Assembly: GCF_002257585.1 (NCBI RefSeq)
Contig: NZ_CP022743.1
Span: forward strand, 310,001 to 374,000
Direction of reading: 5' to 3'
Length of the DNA stretch: 64,000 bases
Source: Mucilaginibacter xinganensis
GTDB lineage: Bacteria; Bacteroidota; Bacteroidia; Sphingobacteriales; Sphingobacteriaceae
Positions 1-7,863 of this stretch are shown piece by piece. The position numbers and the translations under genes are program-made. The notes below the pieces were generated by a model. It saw only the letters and a program-made list of their open reading frames with translations, did no database searches and was not told the DNA's origin. The stretch's first letter is position 1, and each line of letters starts with the position of its first letter.

Positions 1-1229
1 CTGATAAAATTACACAGCCTTACTGGCTTGAAACTGCACATAGCATTGGCACTTATAATATTCCGGGGCAGCTATATGTCGGCAACCCGGAAAATCCAGA
101 CTTGCCTGCCGCTACTTTTGAATTTATTATTGAAGGTAAAGCTATTCGGTTTGAGCGCCGGCTGGCGTACAAATATGTAACACCGGTTAACGGCGAGATC
201 TATCAGCCTGTTGAAATAGCTCCTCCGGTAACCGCCAACATTGCCAGCCAGGATTATATTTTTAATAATAGCTATCCGCAAACAGTAACCATAAAACTAA
301 GGAGCTACACAAACAGCAACGGCAGCATAAGCTTAAAATCGCTGGCGGGCTGGAAAATCGTTCCTGAAAAATTTGATTTTTCGGGCAAAACCAAAGGTGA
401 TGAGTGGACGGTGGCTTTTACAGTTAGCCCAACAGAGCACCGCCCTGTAACGTCGGTTTTGGAAGCAGTTGCAACCGTTAACGGGAAAGCTTTTTCAATG
501 GGCGTTCAGCATATAAAATATGATCATATCCCTAATATTACCTTATTCCCGCCGTCGCAAGCCAAACTGATAGATATAAACCTAAAAATAGCAGGTAAAA
601 AAATAGGCTACATTAGCGGCGCCGGCGACCTTGTGCCCGAGGCATTGCGGCAGGTAGGTTATGATGTGCATGAGCTGACTGAAAAAGAGATCATGAACGG
701 CGACCTTTCCGGTTACGATGCAATAGTTACCGGAGTGCGGGCTTACAATGTAAATGAGCGCCTCGCTGTTGAGCAGCCGAAGCTGCTGGAATATGTTAAA
801 AATGGCGGAAACCTACTGATCCAGTACAATAACAATAGCGGCCTGGTTACCAAGCAAATTGGCCCTTATCCCTTTAAGCCGGTAAACCAGCGTGTTACCG
901 ACGAAAATGCAAAGATCACAATTCTCGATGAACAAAATCCGGTTTTAAACTATCCCAATAAAATAACCCAGGATGATTTTAATGGCTGGATCCAGGAACG
1001 TGGACTGTATTTTGTAAATGATATTGCCCCCAACTATAAACAGGTATTACAAATGAACGACCCGGGCGAAGCGCCAAACAATGGCGCACTGATAACAGGA
1101 GCTTATGGCGAAGGGCGTTTTATTTATACTTCACTCGCATTTTTCAGGCAATTGCCGGCGGGGGTTCCGGGCGCATACAGACTATTTATAAACTTACTGA
1201 GCAAACCAAAAGCGCAGGCTATTCCTTAA
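1..1229 (+). CDS. PIG-L family deacetylase, C-terminal part (5' end outside window)
   Basis: The reading frame is open from base 3, so the gene starts before the window and only its last 408 residues are seen. The visible part opens with a PYWLE...IGTY...PENP stretch, then a beta-rich region of about 100 residues (NEW3/Ig-like), then an alpha/beta domain from about base 600 (KKIGYISGAGD, AIVTGVRAYNV) resembling ThuA or class I glutamine-amidotransferase folds. This tail is what I know from large Bacteroidota proteins whose N-terminal half is a PIG-L (LmbE) zinc N-acetylglucosamine deacetylase. The catalytic half is not visible, so the family call rests on the tail alone. The likely role is deacetylation of an amino-sugar conjugate in the envelope. 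Confidence 0.7.
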   Translation, partial: DKITQPYWLETAHSIGTYNIPGQLYVGNPENPDLPAATFEFIIEGKAIRFERRLAYKYVTPVNGEIYQPVEIAPPVTANIASQDYIFNNSYPQTVTIKLRSYTNSNGSISLKSLAGWKIVPEKFDFSGKTKGDEWTVAFTVSPTEHRPVTSVLEAVATVNGKAFSMGVQHIKYDHIPNITLFPPSQAKLIDINLKIAGKKIGYISGAGDLVPEALRQVGYDVHELTEKEIMNGDLSGYDAIVTGVRAYNVNERLAVEQPKLLEYVKNGGNLLIQYNNNSGLVTKQIGPYPFKPVNQRVTDENAKITILDEQNPVLNYPNKITQDDFNGWIQERGLYFVNDIAPNYKQVLQMNDPGEAPNNGALITGAYGEGRFIYTSLAFFRQLPAGVPGAYRLFINLLSKPKAQAIP

Positions 1230-1243
1230 CAGCATTATTTATA

Positions 1244-1741
1244 ATGGATCCCGATTACCTTGATATCATTCTTAATTTTCTAAAAGAAATTGGCTTGTCT
1301 GTTATCGTTAAGCCGATAGAAGGCCCTACGTTTTTACCGGGGCTAAAAATAGAAAAAGGCAGCCTGGTGGTTGACGTAAAGAAACTTTTATATCCCGGCG
1401 ATATATTGCATGAGGCCGGACACCTTGCGACTATGACACCGGATGTCCGCAATGAAATGGACGACACGTTGCCTCAAAACGACCTGCACCAGGGAGGCGA
1501 AATTATGGCGCAGGCTTGGTCATATGCAGCATGTGTGCACCTTAAAATAGACCCAACAATCGTATTTCACGAAAATGGCTATAAGGGGGGAGGCGCTCAT
1601 ATTATTAAAAACTTTACTGACGGCTATGATGTGGGCCTACCGCTGCTGCAATACGCCGGCATGGCCTATGAGAAAAAAAAAGCCGTTGAGTTGAATACGC
1701 CCGGCTTTCCGCACATGGTTAAATGGCTGCGGGAACAGTAA
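1244..1741 (+). CDS. Conserved hypothetical protein with HEAGH motif
   Basis: This 165-residue protein starts 14 bases after the PIG-L gene and is probably cotranscribed with it. I do not recognise a named family. It carries HEAGH at residues 56-60, the HExxH pattern of zinc metallopeptidases, and a Glu in HQGGEIMAQAW about 26 residues further on that could be a third ligand. No signal peptide or membrane segment is seen, so it is probably cytoplasmic. HExxH also occurs by chance, so peptidase activity is inference. The sequence is not low-complexity and codon use matches its neighbours, so I regard it as a real gene. Confidence 0.7.
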   Translation: MDPDYLDIILNFLKEIGLSVIVKPIEGPTFLPGLKIEKGSLVVDVKKLLYPGDILHEAGHLATMTPDVRNEMDDTLPQNDLHQGGEIMAQAWSYAACVHLKIDPTIVFHENGYKGGGAHIIKNFTDGYDVGLPLLQYAGMAYEKKKAVELNTPGFPHMVKWLREQ

Positions 1742-1758
1742 AATATAATATCACACTA

Positions 1759-1789
1759 TTGTTATCCATCAATTAATCAGCTATTTTTG
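1759..1789 (+). promoter_or_regulatory. Bacteroidota-type promoter (-33 TTG, -7 TATTTTTG)
   Basis: TTG at 1759-1761 is followed after 20 bases by TATTTTTG at 1782-1789, which fits the Bacteroidota TTG...TAnnTTTG consensus. It lies 21 bases upstream of the ATG at 1811 and would drive the two small membrane genes and the symporter. Confidence 0.55.
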
Positions 1790-1810
1790 CCCCATAACAT
1801 ACAAAGCATT

Positions 1811-1999
1811 ATGGCACACCACGAAGAAGAAGAAAAAAGCTACGACTACATATATTACCTTGTTGGCTTGCTTACCGGTATTTTTACTGCAGTAGTTATT
1901 GATACAACTTTTATATTGATCCCTATTTTAGGAATTGTTGGTTTATTATTTGCCGGTTTTTTCCTGAACGTTTTCGTTAGGGGCCGTGGCAACGCGTGA
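1811..1999 (+). CDS. Small membrane protein upstream of symporter
   Basis: This 62-residue protein has a charged His/Glu N-terminus (MAHHEEEEKSYDY) followed by two hydrophobic stretches (about residues 15-30 and 33-52) and a short basic tail. I chose the ATG at 1811 over a TTG at 1787 because the TTG is part of the -7 promoter element. It overlaps the next small gene by 14 bases and stands at the head of the symporter operon. Family unknown. A role as an accessory membrane peptide is suggested only by context. Confidence 0.6.
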   Translation: MAHHEEEEKSYDYIYYLVGLLTGIFTAVVIDTTFILIPILGIVGLLFAGFFLNVFVRGRGNA

Positions 2000-2111
2000 T
2001 CCGGAACTGCCCTCATTTATTCGTAGCTGGAACCAGTTTTACGGCATTGTCGCCGGCTGGCTGGTTCTGCTAATTTTTATTTTCTGGCTCATTACCTTCC
2101 TTTTTGAATGA
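1986..2111 (+). CDS. 41-residue single-span membrane peptide, coupled to symporter
   Basis: A GTG-started frame encodes 41 residues: a polar head (RDPELPSFIRSWNQFYG) and one hydrophobic helix ending in LITFLFE. It overlaps the preceding gene by 14 bases, and its TGA stop overlaps the symporter ATG as ATGA, a translational-coupling arrangement. Small one-helix or two-helix partners are known for some sodium:solute symporters (for example DUF485 or DUF4212 with acetate permeases). Assigning this peptide to such a role is inference. The start codon is uncertain. Confidence 0.55.
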   Translation: MATRDPELPSFIRSWNQFYGIVAGWLVLLIFIFWLITFLFE

Positions 2112-3814
2112 GCTTAGTTGATTGGATCGTTCTTTGCGTTACGCTGCTCACCATCGTAATTTATGGTATATGGAAAAGCGGAGCTAACAAAAATATCGAC
2201 CAATACCTTATGGGTGGCCGCACATTGCGATGGTACCATGTAGGGCTTTCTGTAATGGCTACACAAGCCAGCGCTATTACTTTTTTATCAGCACCCGGGC
2301 AGGCCTATTCAGACGGGATGCGCTTTGTTCAGTTTTACCTTGGGCTACCGCTGGCAATGATTGTGCTATGCGTTACATTTGTCCCCATATTTCACAGGCT
2401 TAAGGTTTATACCGCTTACGAATTTTTAGAAAACCGCTTCGACCTTAAAACAAGGGCACTTACTGCTTTTCTTTTTCTAATACAACGCGGCCTTTCAACC
2501 GGCATCACTATCTATGCGCCATCTATTATCCTATCAACCATATTAAACATCAACACGGTTTACACCACCCTTTTTATTGGCAGCCTCGTTATTTTTTATA
2601 CAGTTTATGGGGGTACAAAAGCTGTATCATACACGCAGCTGCTACAAATGAGCATTATATTTTTAGGGATGTTTTTTGCCGGTGCTATGGTTGTGCATCT
2701 ATTACCTCACGAAGTTGGTTTTGCAAAGGCTATTAAACTTGCCGGCAAACTTGGCCGCATGAATGTAATAGACTGGAAATTTGATGTCAATAACAGATAC
2801 AACATCTGGAGTGGCCTTATTGGCGGCTTCTTTTTACAGCTCTCCTATTTCGGCACAGACCAAAGCCAGGTTGGCCGGTATTTAACCGGCAGTTCAGTAG
2901 GGCAAAGCCGAATGGGGTTAATTATGAACGGATTGCTGAAAATTCCGATGCAATTTTTGATTTTGCTGATCGGCATCCTGGTTTTCGCATTTTACCAATT
3001 TAACCGCGCACCAATGTTCTTCAATCGCTACGAAGTTGAGCAGGTTAAAAAAAGCCGCTATTCCGGGCAGTATAATAAGCTGGAGGACCAATATACCGCA
3101 GTATTTGAACAGCGAAAAAACAAAGCAGATGATCTGATAAAGGCACTGGATAGTAAAAACAACGCGCAAATAAACAACGCCCAGGCAGCTTTAAAAATTG
3201 CAGATAAGCAATCGGCAGATATCCGAAAGGAGGCCATCGCCGTTATGAAGAAAAATAATGCAAAAGCCAATGAGGACGACACAAATTATGTTTTCCTGAA
3301 TTTTGTAACCCATTTTTTGCCAAGGGGCCTGATTGGTTTGCTGGTAGCCATTGTTTTCTTGGCTTCAATGGGCTCAACGGCCAGTGCGTTAAATTCCCTG
3401 GCGTCAACCAGCGTGGTTGATATCTACAAAAGGATCATTAACCCGGGGGCTACCGATAAAAACTATTTACTTGCATCAAGGCTCGCCACCATATTTTGGG
3501 GTGTTATTTGCGTGTTAATGGCTTTGTATGCAAGTAAAGTAGGTAATTTACTTGAATTTGTTAACAAACTTGGCTCCTATATTTATGGCACCATCCTGGG
3601 TGTTTTTGTTGTCGCTTTCTATTTAAAAAAGGTAAGAGGCAATGCGGTTTTTATAGCTGCAGTAATTACCGAATTGCTGGTATGTACGCTGGGATATTTT
3701 GACAAGGTGGCCTATTTATGGCTAAACGCAATCGGCTGTATTTTAGTGATCGCAATAGCGCTGGTAATCAACCCGCTATTCCCGGATAAACAAGCCCCGG
3801 CAGTTTCACAGTAA
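2108..3814 (+). CDS. Sodium:solute symporter family protein (SGLT/SSS)
   Basis: This 568-residue inner-membrane protein has the SSS pattern: an N-terminal helix, YLMGGRTLRWYHVGLSVMAT in TM2 and its loop, ITFLSAPGQAYSDG, and YTVYGGTKAV. It should cotransport a solute with sodium; the substrate cannot be read from sequence. Between TM segments, about residues 300-390, there is a hydrophilic Lys/Gln/Ala-rich, probably coiled-coil insertion (NNAQINNAQAALKIADKQSA) not usual in short SSS members. The hydrophobic segment LIGLLVAIVFLASMGSTASA follows. The start overlaps the 41-residue peptide gene by four bases. Confidence 0.88.
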   Translation: MSLVDWIVLCVTLLTIVIYGIWKSGANKNIDQYLMGGRTLRWYHVGLSVMATQASAITFLSAPGQAYSDGMRFVQFYLGLPLAMIVLCVTFVPIFHRLKVYTAYEFLENRFDLKTRALTAFLFLIQRGLSTGITIYAPSIILSTILNINTVYTTLFIGSLVIFYTVYGGTKAVSYTQLLQMSIIFLGMFFAGAMVVHLLPHEVGFAKAIKLAGKLGRMNVIDWKFDVNNRYNIWSGLIGGFFLQLSYFGTDQSQVGRYLTGSSVGQSRMGLIMNGLLKIPMQFLILLIGILVFAFYQFNRAPMFFNRYEVEQVKKSRYSGQYNKLEDQYTAVFEQRKNKADDLIKALDSKNNAQINNAQAALKIADKQSADIRKEAIAVMKKNNAKANEDDTNYVFLNFVTHFLPRGLIGLLVAIVFLASMGSTASALNSLASTSVVDIYKRIINPGATDKNYLLASRLATIFWGVICVLMALYASKVGNLLEFVNKLGSYIYGTILGVFVVAFYLKKVRGNAVFIAAVITELLVCTLGYFDKVAYLWLNAIGCILVIAIALVINPLFPDKQAPAVSQ

Positions 3815-3844
3815 AAACGCAATAATGCTATTATTATAGCCGAA

Positions 3845-4174
3845 CTACTTTCCTGGCATATAAATAATTATACAGGCGCCAATTAAAGCTATAGCAGTAC
3901 CAATAATATCATATTTGTCAGGCTTAAAACCCTCAACCTTCCAGGCCCAAAGCAGTGCCATAACGATAAATATTCCCCCGTAGGTTGCGTAAACCCGGCC
4001 GAAGTTTGCTGTTTGCCACGTTGCACCAACGCCGTAAAGCACCAGGATTATCCCTCCTAAAACTCCATACCATATTGGCTTATCTGATTTTAGCCAAAGC
4101 CAGGTTAAATATCCGCCGCCAATTTCGCAAATCCCGGCCAGTAAAAATATTCCTAATGATCTTATAATGCTCAT
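3845..4174 (-). CDS. YnfA (UPF0060) family small membrane protein
   Basis: Four-helix inner-membrane protein of 109 residues, close to the 108 of E. coli YnfA. Diagnostic stretches are GICEIGGGYLTWLWL, GATWQTANFGRVYATYGG and the end DIIGTAIALIGACIIIYMP. The ATG at 4174 is chosen because it gives the family length; an upstream extension would run into the terminator of the next gene. YnfA proteins resemble SMR-type exporters, but their physiological role is not firmly established. Confidence 0.9.
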   Translation of the reverse strand: MSIIRSLGIFLLAGICEIGGGYLTWLWLKSDKPIWYGVLGGIILVLYGVGATWQTANFGRVYATYGGIFIVMALLWAWKVEGFKPDKYDIIGTAIALIGACIIIYMPGK

Positions 4175-4196
4175 GTTGTTTTTTAACAAATGCGCC

Positions 4197-4232
4197 AAAA
4201 AAAAAGTGAAAGGCGTTTTACCTTTCACTTTT
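4197..4232 (-). terminator. Rho-independent terminator after DUF2911 gene
   Basis: A perfect 12-bp stem (AAAAGTGAAAGG / CCTTTCACTTTT) with a 7-base loop is followed on the minus strand by a run of T. It lies 36 bases past the DUF2911 stop and before the YnfA start, so these two genes are probably separate units. Confidence 0.85.
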
Positions 4233-4267
4233 AAACTATCAAACAATTCCGTTGCCCGGAAATTTCT

Positions 4268-5125
4268 TTATAGTTTTGATTTCTTAGCCTGCTCAATCAC
4301 CGCCTGGTTTAACCTTACATATTCGTCATCGTTAGTTGCTTTTGCGAGGTCAACGCCCTGTTGAGCCGCCAGGATTGCTGCCTTTTTGTCGCCCATTTTA
4401 AGGCGGATCCGGGCTTCCCATAATTTGAACCAGGGACCTGTTGGTTCAACTTTTTCAGCTTCCAATGCCCAGGCAAGTGCCTTATTCATGTCCTTATTAT
4501 TTTCGTAATAATACTGTATGGCGTTAAAGTAGTAAGGCTTGCGGTTACCCTTCATCAGTTCATCAATATTAGCTGTTATTTTGGCATCGTCATCTGTGTT
4601 TAACTTGATGGCAACAGCCGTGTGATCCCAAACCAGGTATAGATCTGAAGAGTGTGTGGTTTCATTCGCGAACTGAATGGTGAAACTCTCGCGTTTCTCG
4701 GCCATGTAAATAGGTTTTACTTTAAACCGTAAAAGGTCATCCGCTTCTTTATAGCTATACGCGCCCCATTGTTTGGCTGTTTTGTTAAGTATAATTGTCC
4801 ACTCGTCCTTATTTGGAATACTAAACAAGGCATAAGTCCCGGCTGGTACATGGTTGCCTTCTATAATAACGTTTTCGGTAAAAGTAATGGTGGTTGCTGC
4901 ATTCGCACCTGTCCGCCATACTTCCCCGTACGGATTTATTCCGCCAAAAATCACTCGTCCTTTAACACTGGGTCTTGAATAAGTTATGGTAACTTTCCCT
5001 AAGCCGAAATCCTGGATGATGGTTTGAGTTGGGCTTGCTTCAGGAATGCGGGGTGCCTGTGCCTTGGTTTTAAAAGTTATTCCTGCTAAAAGTATAGCAA
5101 GTACATATATGTAACATTTTTTCAT
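4268..5125 (-). CDS. Secreted DUF2911 protein
   Basis: This 285-residue protein has a signal peptide (first 22 residues, ending TKAQA). A DUF2911 domain follows, recognisable by SRPSVKGRVIFG, PYGEVWRTGANAAT and PAGTYALFSIP. The last 100 residues are helical and tetratricopeptide-like (KALAWALEAEKVEPTGPWFK, KMGDKKAAILAAQQGVDLAK). DUF2911 is common in Bacteroidota and has no firm function. Location is probably periplasmic. Confidence 0.88.
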   Translation of the reverse strand: MKKCYIYVLAILLAGITFKTKAQAPRIPEASPTQTIIQDFGLGKVTITYSRPSVKGRVIFGGINPYGEVWRTGANAATTITFTENVIIEGNHVPAGTYALFSIPNKDEWTIILNKTAKQWGAYSYKEADDLLRFKVKPIYMAEKRESFTIQFANETTHSSDLYLVWDHTAVAIKLNTDDDAKITANIDELMKGNRKPYYFNAIQYYYENNKDMNKALAWALEAEKVEPTGPWFKLWEARIRLKMGDKKAAILAAQQGVDLAKATNDDEYVRLNQAVIEQAKKSKL

Positions 5126-5442
5126 CTTTGAATTTTTGTACTAAGTTATTAATTGTAGTTGACTCTGATAAAGTATCAGACTGAAAATAATTGAAAAAGT
5201 AAAGTGTATAAAAAATAAAAGCCCCCCGCACTTGCTGCAGGGGACTTTCAACCTAAACCTTATCACAATTGAACTGGCGAGTGCCAGTCTGAACACTATT
5301 TATCAATTACTGTACCAATAATGCGCGACCAATTTGTTTATGACAATTTAACGAAAAACAAACGTAAAGTTTGATCGCGCTGATTCCCTTTGTTTATACA
5401 TAGTGTACAGAACTGTAAAAAACCTGTTGCCTATTTGGTACA
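5126..5442. other. Gene-free stretch with hairpins
   Basis: No credible coding frame is seen. It holds a 7-bp inverted repeat TCTGATA/TATCAGA at 5164-5180, the terminator at 5210-5250, and a 6-bp inverted repeat ACTGGC/GCCAGT at 5273-5288. The promoter of the DUF2911 gene should be here, but I cannot pick a clear -7 element. Confidence 0.5.
5210..5250 (-). terminator. Probable terminator after the sigma/anti-sigma pair
   Basis: On the minus strand AAAGTCCCC pairs with GGGGGCTTT around a loop and is followed by an A/T-rich tract ending in TTTTTT. It lies about 190 bases downstream of the anti-sigma stop. Confidence 0.5.
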
Positions 5443-5952
5443 CTAATTTACCTGTTTGGAAACATTTTTGCGCCGCAGATAAGTATCGAACAGGAACAGG
5501 GCCAGCACAACATCAAAAAACATAAAACCCTCAACCAGCGGTTTCGAGATATGGGCACTTAATTCAGGCATCTTAAACCCGGCCGGCACTTTAGCAGCAA
5601 TATCGGGTATGTTTTGAGCTGACCAATCCATGCTGGTAATTGCATAAATAATAAATCCCGTAAGTGTGAACACAAAAAACAAAGCAATGCCCATAATTAT
5701 GCGCTTATTAATAGCTGCCTTAAGCGGCACCTGCGCCTGCTCCGTACGGATGGCCTCTATAACGTTGTAAGTAAAGGCCATTGGCGGCTCATCAAGTTCA
5801 ATGGCGTCAAACGCTTTATTAAGCGCGAGCAGTTCGTGGTATTTAAGCCGGTATGCCTCGTCGGCGGCAATAAGTTTAGTGACCGCTTCGTACTCATCCG
5901 CTGTGCAAAAGCCATCAATATAGTTCCAAAGTGTTTCTTCTATGCTATTCAT
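5443..5952 (-). CDS. Putative membrane anti-sigma factor
   Basis: The gene overlaps the ECF sigma gene by four bases and lies downstream of it, the usual place for the cognate anti-sigma factor. The 169-residue product has a cytoplasmic N-terminus (IEETLWNYIDGFCTADEYEAV, like the sigma-binding region of such proteins), one hydrophobic helix at about 86-107 and a second near 140-158. No HxxxCxxC zinc motif is present. The function is inferred from position and topology. Confidence 0.7.
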   Translation of the reverse strand: MNSIEETLWNYIDGFCTADEYEAVTKLIAADEAYRLKYHELLALNKAFDAIELDEPPMAFTYNVIEAIRTEQAQVPLKAAINKRIIMGIALFFVFTLTGFIIYAITSMDWSAQNIPDIAAKVPAGFKMPELSAHISKPLVEGFMFFDVVLALFLFDTYLRRKNVSKQVN

Positions 5953-6530
5953 ATCAGTTCTTTAGCTTCATGTTTTAAATTGCGCTCCAGTTTCTCTTTT
6001 AAACGCTGGCGCGCCCTGAATAATTTCACCTTTACCGTATTGGTTTCCATCCCCAATGCCTGCCCAATTTCCTCCAGCGATTGTTCGCCTTTATAAAACA
6101 GGGTAATTATAGCGGCATCGTCCGGCAAAAGCTGTTCAATGGCCTGGTTCAGGTAAAACGACCTTGACCTGTTTTCTGCATTGTTGACATCGTACGCAGA
6201 TGATCGGCTTTCTACCTGTATATAAGTGTTTTCGTCATCTATTGAATCGGTATCCACTCTTTTCTTTCGTAAAAACGTCATGGCGGTTGTATATACTATA
6301 CTGTAAAGCCATGTACTGAATTTTGATTGCCGCTGAAAAGAGGCCAGGGAACGGTAGGCTTTTATAAAGCAATCCTGCGCAATCTCCTCAGCATCTTCCC
6401 TTCCTTTTGCAAAACGCAAGGCAAGGGTAAACACAAAGCGCTGGTGCCGCTTAACCAAATCAGCGTATGCCGACTGGTTTCCCGCCAGTACCTGGTCTAT
6501 CAACTCTATATCTGAAAGCTTGCTCTGCAT
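5949..6530 (-). CDS. ECF-type RNA polymerase sigma factor
   Basis: A 193-residue sigma-70 family ECF factor. Region 2 shows FTLALRFAKGREDAEEIAQD and KFSTWLYSIVYTTAMTFLRK. Region 4 shows LPDDAAIITLFYKGEQSLEE and MGMETNTVKVKLFRARQRLK-like helix-turn-helix sequence. It should redirect RNA polymerase to a stress or envelope regulon, held in check by the product of the overlapping downstream gene. The target promoters cannot be read from this window. Confidence 0.92.
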   Translation of the reverse strand: MQSKLSDIELIDQVLAGNQSAYADLVKRHQRFVFTLALRFAKGREDAEEIAQDCFIKAYRSLASFQRQSKFSTWLYSIVYTTAMTFLRKKRVDTDSIDDENTYIQVESRSSAYDVNNAENRSRSFYLNQAIEQLLPDDAAIITLFYKGEQSLEEIGQALGMETNTVKVKLFRARQRLKEKLERNLKHEAKELI

Positions 6531-6881
6531 TTATTATAGCTCTCTGACGATGTATTTTTGATGGAGGTTACACCCTTGCGTAAAATTAGTTAATAGATGC
6601 AGTATTCAGTAGCGGTTATGGTTTTATTAATACACACGACAGGAGTTCAGGTAGCACCATTTTTCCTGTTGCAGTTCGAGGTGAATTTCTTAACGCCTTA
6701 AATACTAATCCGATAAGAGTACCACTGCCCCTAACGATGTTACTCTTATTTTTACTACCCACTGCAAACTTTTTCTCACAAGACTGTAACCTCTTCAAAA
6801 ACAATGTGGTCATAGCTCACAAATACACCGCATTGGTGCTTAAAACAAAAACATTTATTAACTTTTAAAAAATTAAATATC
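6531..6881. other. Gene-free stretch with inverted repeat
   Basis: No supported gene is seen. A 9-bp perfect inverted repeat ATAAGAGTA/TACTCTTAT lies at 6713-6721 and 6741-6749 with a 19-base spacer, followed on the plus strand by a short T run. A 65-codon minus-strand frame (6616-6813) crosses it but has no supporting signal. The promoters of the divergent sigma and DUF6249 genes must lie here. Confidence 0.45.
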
Positions 6882-7277
6882 ATGGAAGATCACGCAAAAG
6901 AACTTGGAGTAATGGTGGCAATTATAGTACCGCTAGCCCTGTTTGCAATGATTTTTGGCATTGTTTACCTTGCCAAACGGGAAAGAATGGCAATGATTGA
7001 ACGCGGCATGGACCCCCGCCGTTACAAGCCCCAATCAGCACCTTTTCAAAATTTAAAATGGGGCTTATTACTTATCGGCGCGGGCGCGGGTTTGTTTTTA
7101 GCTTACCTGTTGGATCATACGGTATTTAAACACATGGCCGGCGAATTTGACAACGATGATAACGCTGCGATATACTTTTCATTAATTGCCATATTTGGCG
7201 GCATTGGCTTATTCCTTTCTTATCATATTGAGAAAAAAGAAGCGGAGAAAGATGGTAAGAATAAGCTGGAAGAATAA
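6882..7277 (+). CDS. DUF6249-like small membrane protein
   Basis: This 131-residue protein has three hydrophobic segments (about 9-29, 60-80, 95-113) and the motif AKRERMAMIERGMDPRRYK between the first two, which I associate with DUF6249 proteins that often accompany ECF sigma factors in Bacteroidota. It is divergent from the sigma gene here, so it may belong to its regulon. The C-terminus is highly charged. Function unknown. Confidence 0.75.
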   Translation: MEDHAKELGVMVAIIVPLALFAMIFGIVYLAKRERMAMIERGMDPRRYKPQSAPFQNLKWGLLLIGAGAGLFLAYLLDHTVFKHMAGEFDNDDNAAIYFSLIAIFGGIGLFLSYHIEKKEAEKDGKNKLEE

Positions 7278-7353
7278 GAACCGGGAAAAAAGGGAGGGGG
7301 CCAGGAAAGCTTGTTTAACATATACGTCTCCGGTTTTCACCGCCTTATATTCT

Positions 7354-7863
7354 TTACAAATACCGCTCTTTCAAAATGTTAATATGATGCAGCTCGTGCC
7401 CTGCTAACATATAAGCATACGCTCTTACAGAAAACGGACTGCCGCTGGCAATCCCTTTCTGCGTTGATTGCTGTTCTGTTAATGAGCGTAAAAGATACAG
7501 GCTTGACTCGCGAACGGTTTTCAATTCATTTGCAAGGTCTTCAAGCGGGCGGCTGTTAAAAGTCGCCTGCTCCATATAAACATCCTGGTCAAACCCCGGC
7601 AGAGTTATCGATTCGCGCGAGAAAACAAGTGCACGGTAAGCAAAAACCCTTTCTGTATCAGCCATATGGCCCACAATCTGTTTAATGGTCCATTTGCCAT
7701 CGGCATAAGCGTAAGCTGCCTTTTCAGCGCTTAAGCTGGTAAATAAATTATGGCTTTCTTCTTTTTGGCGTTCCAAAATTTCCAGTATCGGGCCATCCCC
7801 TACCAGGTTTACATACCGCGCCGCAAATTCCGAATACTCATCAGGATTTGGTCTCTTTATCAT
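7354..7863 (-). CDS. DinB-like four-helix metal-binding protein
   Basis: A 169-residue DinB/YfiT-superfamily protein. The three expected metal-binding histidines are visible: IVGHMADTERVFAYRAL at about residue 70 and GHELHHINIL near the C-terminus. Such proteins bind zinc or nickel, and some act as thiol-dependent transferases; the substrate here is unknown. Its start overlaps the end of the histidine-kinase gene by 23 bases, so the two are cotranscribed. Confidence 0.88.
   Translation of the reverse strand: MIKRPNPDEYSEFAARYVNLVGDGPILEILERQKEESHNLFTSLSAEKAAYAYADGKWTIKQIVGHMADTERVFAYRALVFSRESITLPGFDQDVYMEQATFNSRPLEDLANELKTVRESSLYLLRSLTEQQSTQKGIASGSPFSVRAYAYMLAGHELHHINILKERYL

Noticed and set aside
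1787..1999. TTG start at 1787 for the small membrane gene
   Set aside because: The TTG lies inside the -7 promoter element, so the ATG at 1811 is more likely.
6616..6813. 65-codon minus-strand frame in the stretch before DUF6249
   Set aside because: It has no recognisable motif and the inverted repeat runs through it; composition does not favour coding over chance.
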